Source: Propionibacteriaceae bacterium
GTDB taxonomy: Bacteria > Actinomycetota > Actinomycetes > Propionibacteriales > Propionibacteriaceae
Direction of reading: 5' to 3'
NCBI GenBank assembly: GCA_003158895.1
Contig: PMLO01000130.1
Coordinates: 2,636-8,726, forward strand
Length of the DNA: 6,091 bases
Positions within the stretch are counted from its first letter, which is position 1. Every line of letters starts with the position of its first letter. Positions 5,695 to 6,091 of this stretch are shown here, in pieces. A program made the position numbers and the translations under genes. The notes below the pieces were generated by a model. That model made no database searches, had not been told where the DNA came from, and was given only the letters and a program-made list of their open reading frames with translations.

Positions 5695-6091
5695 GATCAC
5701 TGCCTTCGCTCGTCATCGAGCCGGTCGTCCGGGCCGCGCTCCTCGAGGACCTGGGCCGGGCCGGCGACATCACCACCGACAGCATCATCCCGCCCGACGC
5801 CCACGCAGAAGTCCAGCTCGTCGCCCGGGAACCCGGCGTGGTCGCCGGCACCGCCTGCGCCGTTCTGGCGTGGCAGCTCATCGACCCCGCGATCACCGTC
5901 GCGATCCACCTGCCTGACGGCTCCCGCGTGGAACCGGGCAGCGTCATCGGCACCATCCAGGGCCCTGCCCGCGGGGTGCTGACGGCAGAGCGGGTGGCGC
6001 TGAACTTCCTGGGCCACCTCTCAGGCGTGGCCACGGGGACCGCCACGATCGCCGATGCGATCGCCCACACCAAAGCCACGGTGTGCGACAC
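5691..6091 (+). CDS. nadC: Nicotinate-nucleotide pyrophosphorylase (quinolinate phosphoribosyltransferase) NadC, N-terminal part, runs off the window
   Basis: The frame opens at ATG 5691, overlapping the nadB TGA by ATGA, and stays open to the window edge, giving 133 residues of a family usually about 280-300 long. NadC converts quinolinate and PRPP to nicotinate mononucleotide, CO2 and pyrophosphate, completing the pathway begun by NadB and NadA. Visible signatures are the N-terminal LEDLGRAGDITTDSI (18-32), REPGVVAG (46-53), the RNA-polymerase-like barrel-sandwich region with GSRVEPGSVIGTI (77-89), and ERVALNFLGHLSGVAT (100-115), which is diagnostic of the family. The last residues, HTKATVCD, lead to the expected TRKT phosphate-binding motif just beyond the edge. 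A GGTGAG sequence six bases before the ATG may serve as a weak ribosome site; coupling to nadB is likely. Confidence 0.95.
   Translation, partial: MRSLPSLVIEPVVRAALLEDLGRAGDITTDSIIPPDAHAEVQLVAREPGVVAGTACAVLAWQLIDPAITVAIHLPDGSRVEPGSVIGTIQGPARGVLTAERVALNFLGHLSGVATGTATIADAIAHTKATVCD

Overview
The window looks like chromosomal DNA from a high-GC actinobacterium. The inference rests on three things: strong G/C preference at third codon positions, a DtxR-type (three-domain) metalloregulator fused by overlap to an Nramp manganese transporter gene, and tightly packed genes with start/stop overlaps. No phage, insertion sequence, CRISPR array, tRNA or rRNA was seen.

Region 1 (1-977, + strand) is the end of a manganese uptake locus. 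It holds the last 105 residues of an Nramp/MntH transporter, overlapped by one base by a 219-residue DtxR/MntR-family repressor. The repressor's metal-site residues (Asp13, His83, Glu87, His102, Glu106, Glu109, His110) carry Asp and Glu where the iron regulator DtxR has Met10 and Cys102, which points to manganese sensing.

Region 2 (978-2176) holds one gene on the - strand, a PAP2-type membrane phosphatase (1118-1879), convergent with the repressor gene. Its phosphatase motifs 1 and 2 are intact, but the Ser-Arg of motif 3 is missing. The 297-base gap at 1880-2176 is shared by this gene and the divergent regulator gene that follows. It holds an 8-bp inverted repeat and one weak promoter candidate.

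Region 3 (2177-6091, + strand) is a de novo NAD biosynthesis locus. A Nudix-domain plus winged-helix regulator of the NrtR/NadQ kind (2177-3088) is followed by nadA (quinolinate synthase, 3188-4177), nadB (L-aspartate oxidase, 4174-5694) and the start of nadC (5691 to beyond the window end). nadA-nadB and nadB-nadC overlap by the same four-base ATGA. NadB turns L-aspartate into iminoaspartate, NadA condenses this with dihydroxyacetone phosphate to quinolinate, and NadC converts quinolinate to nicotinate mononucleotide.

The most notable non-coding element is a 33-bp near-perfect palindrome (3125-3157) between the regulator gene and nadA, with perfect 13-bp arms. It is very likely the operator through which the neighbouring regulator controls nadABC. 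The regulator resembles the nadABC regulator (NadQ) described in Alphaproteobacteria more than the compact NrtR proteins, so this combination in an actinobacterial setting is the main point worth following up. Otherwise the window is made of well-known systems.
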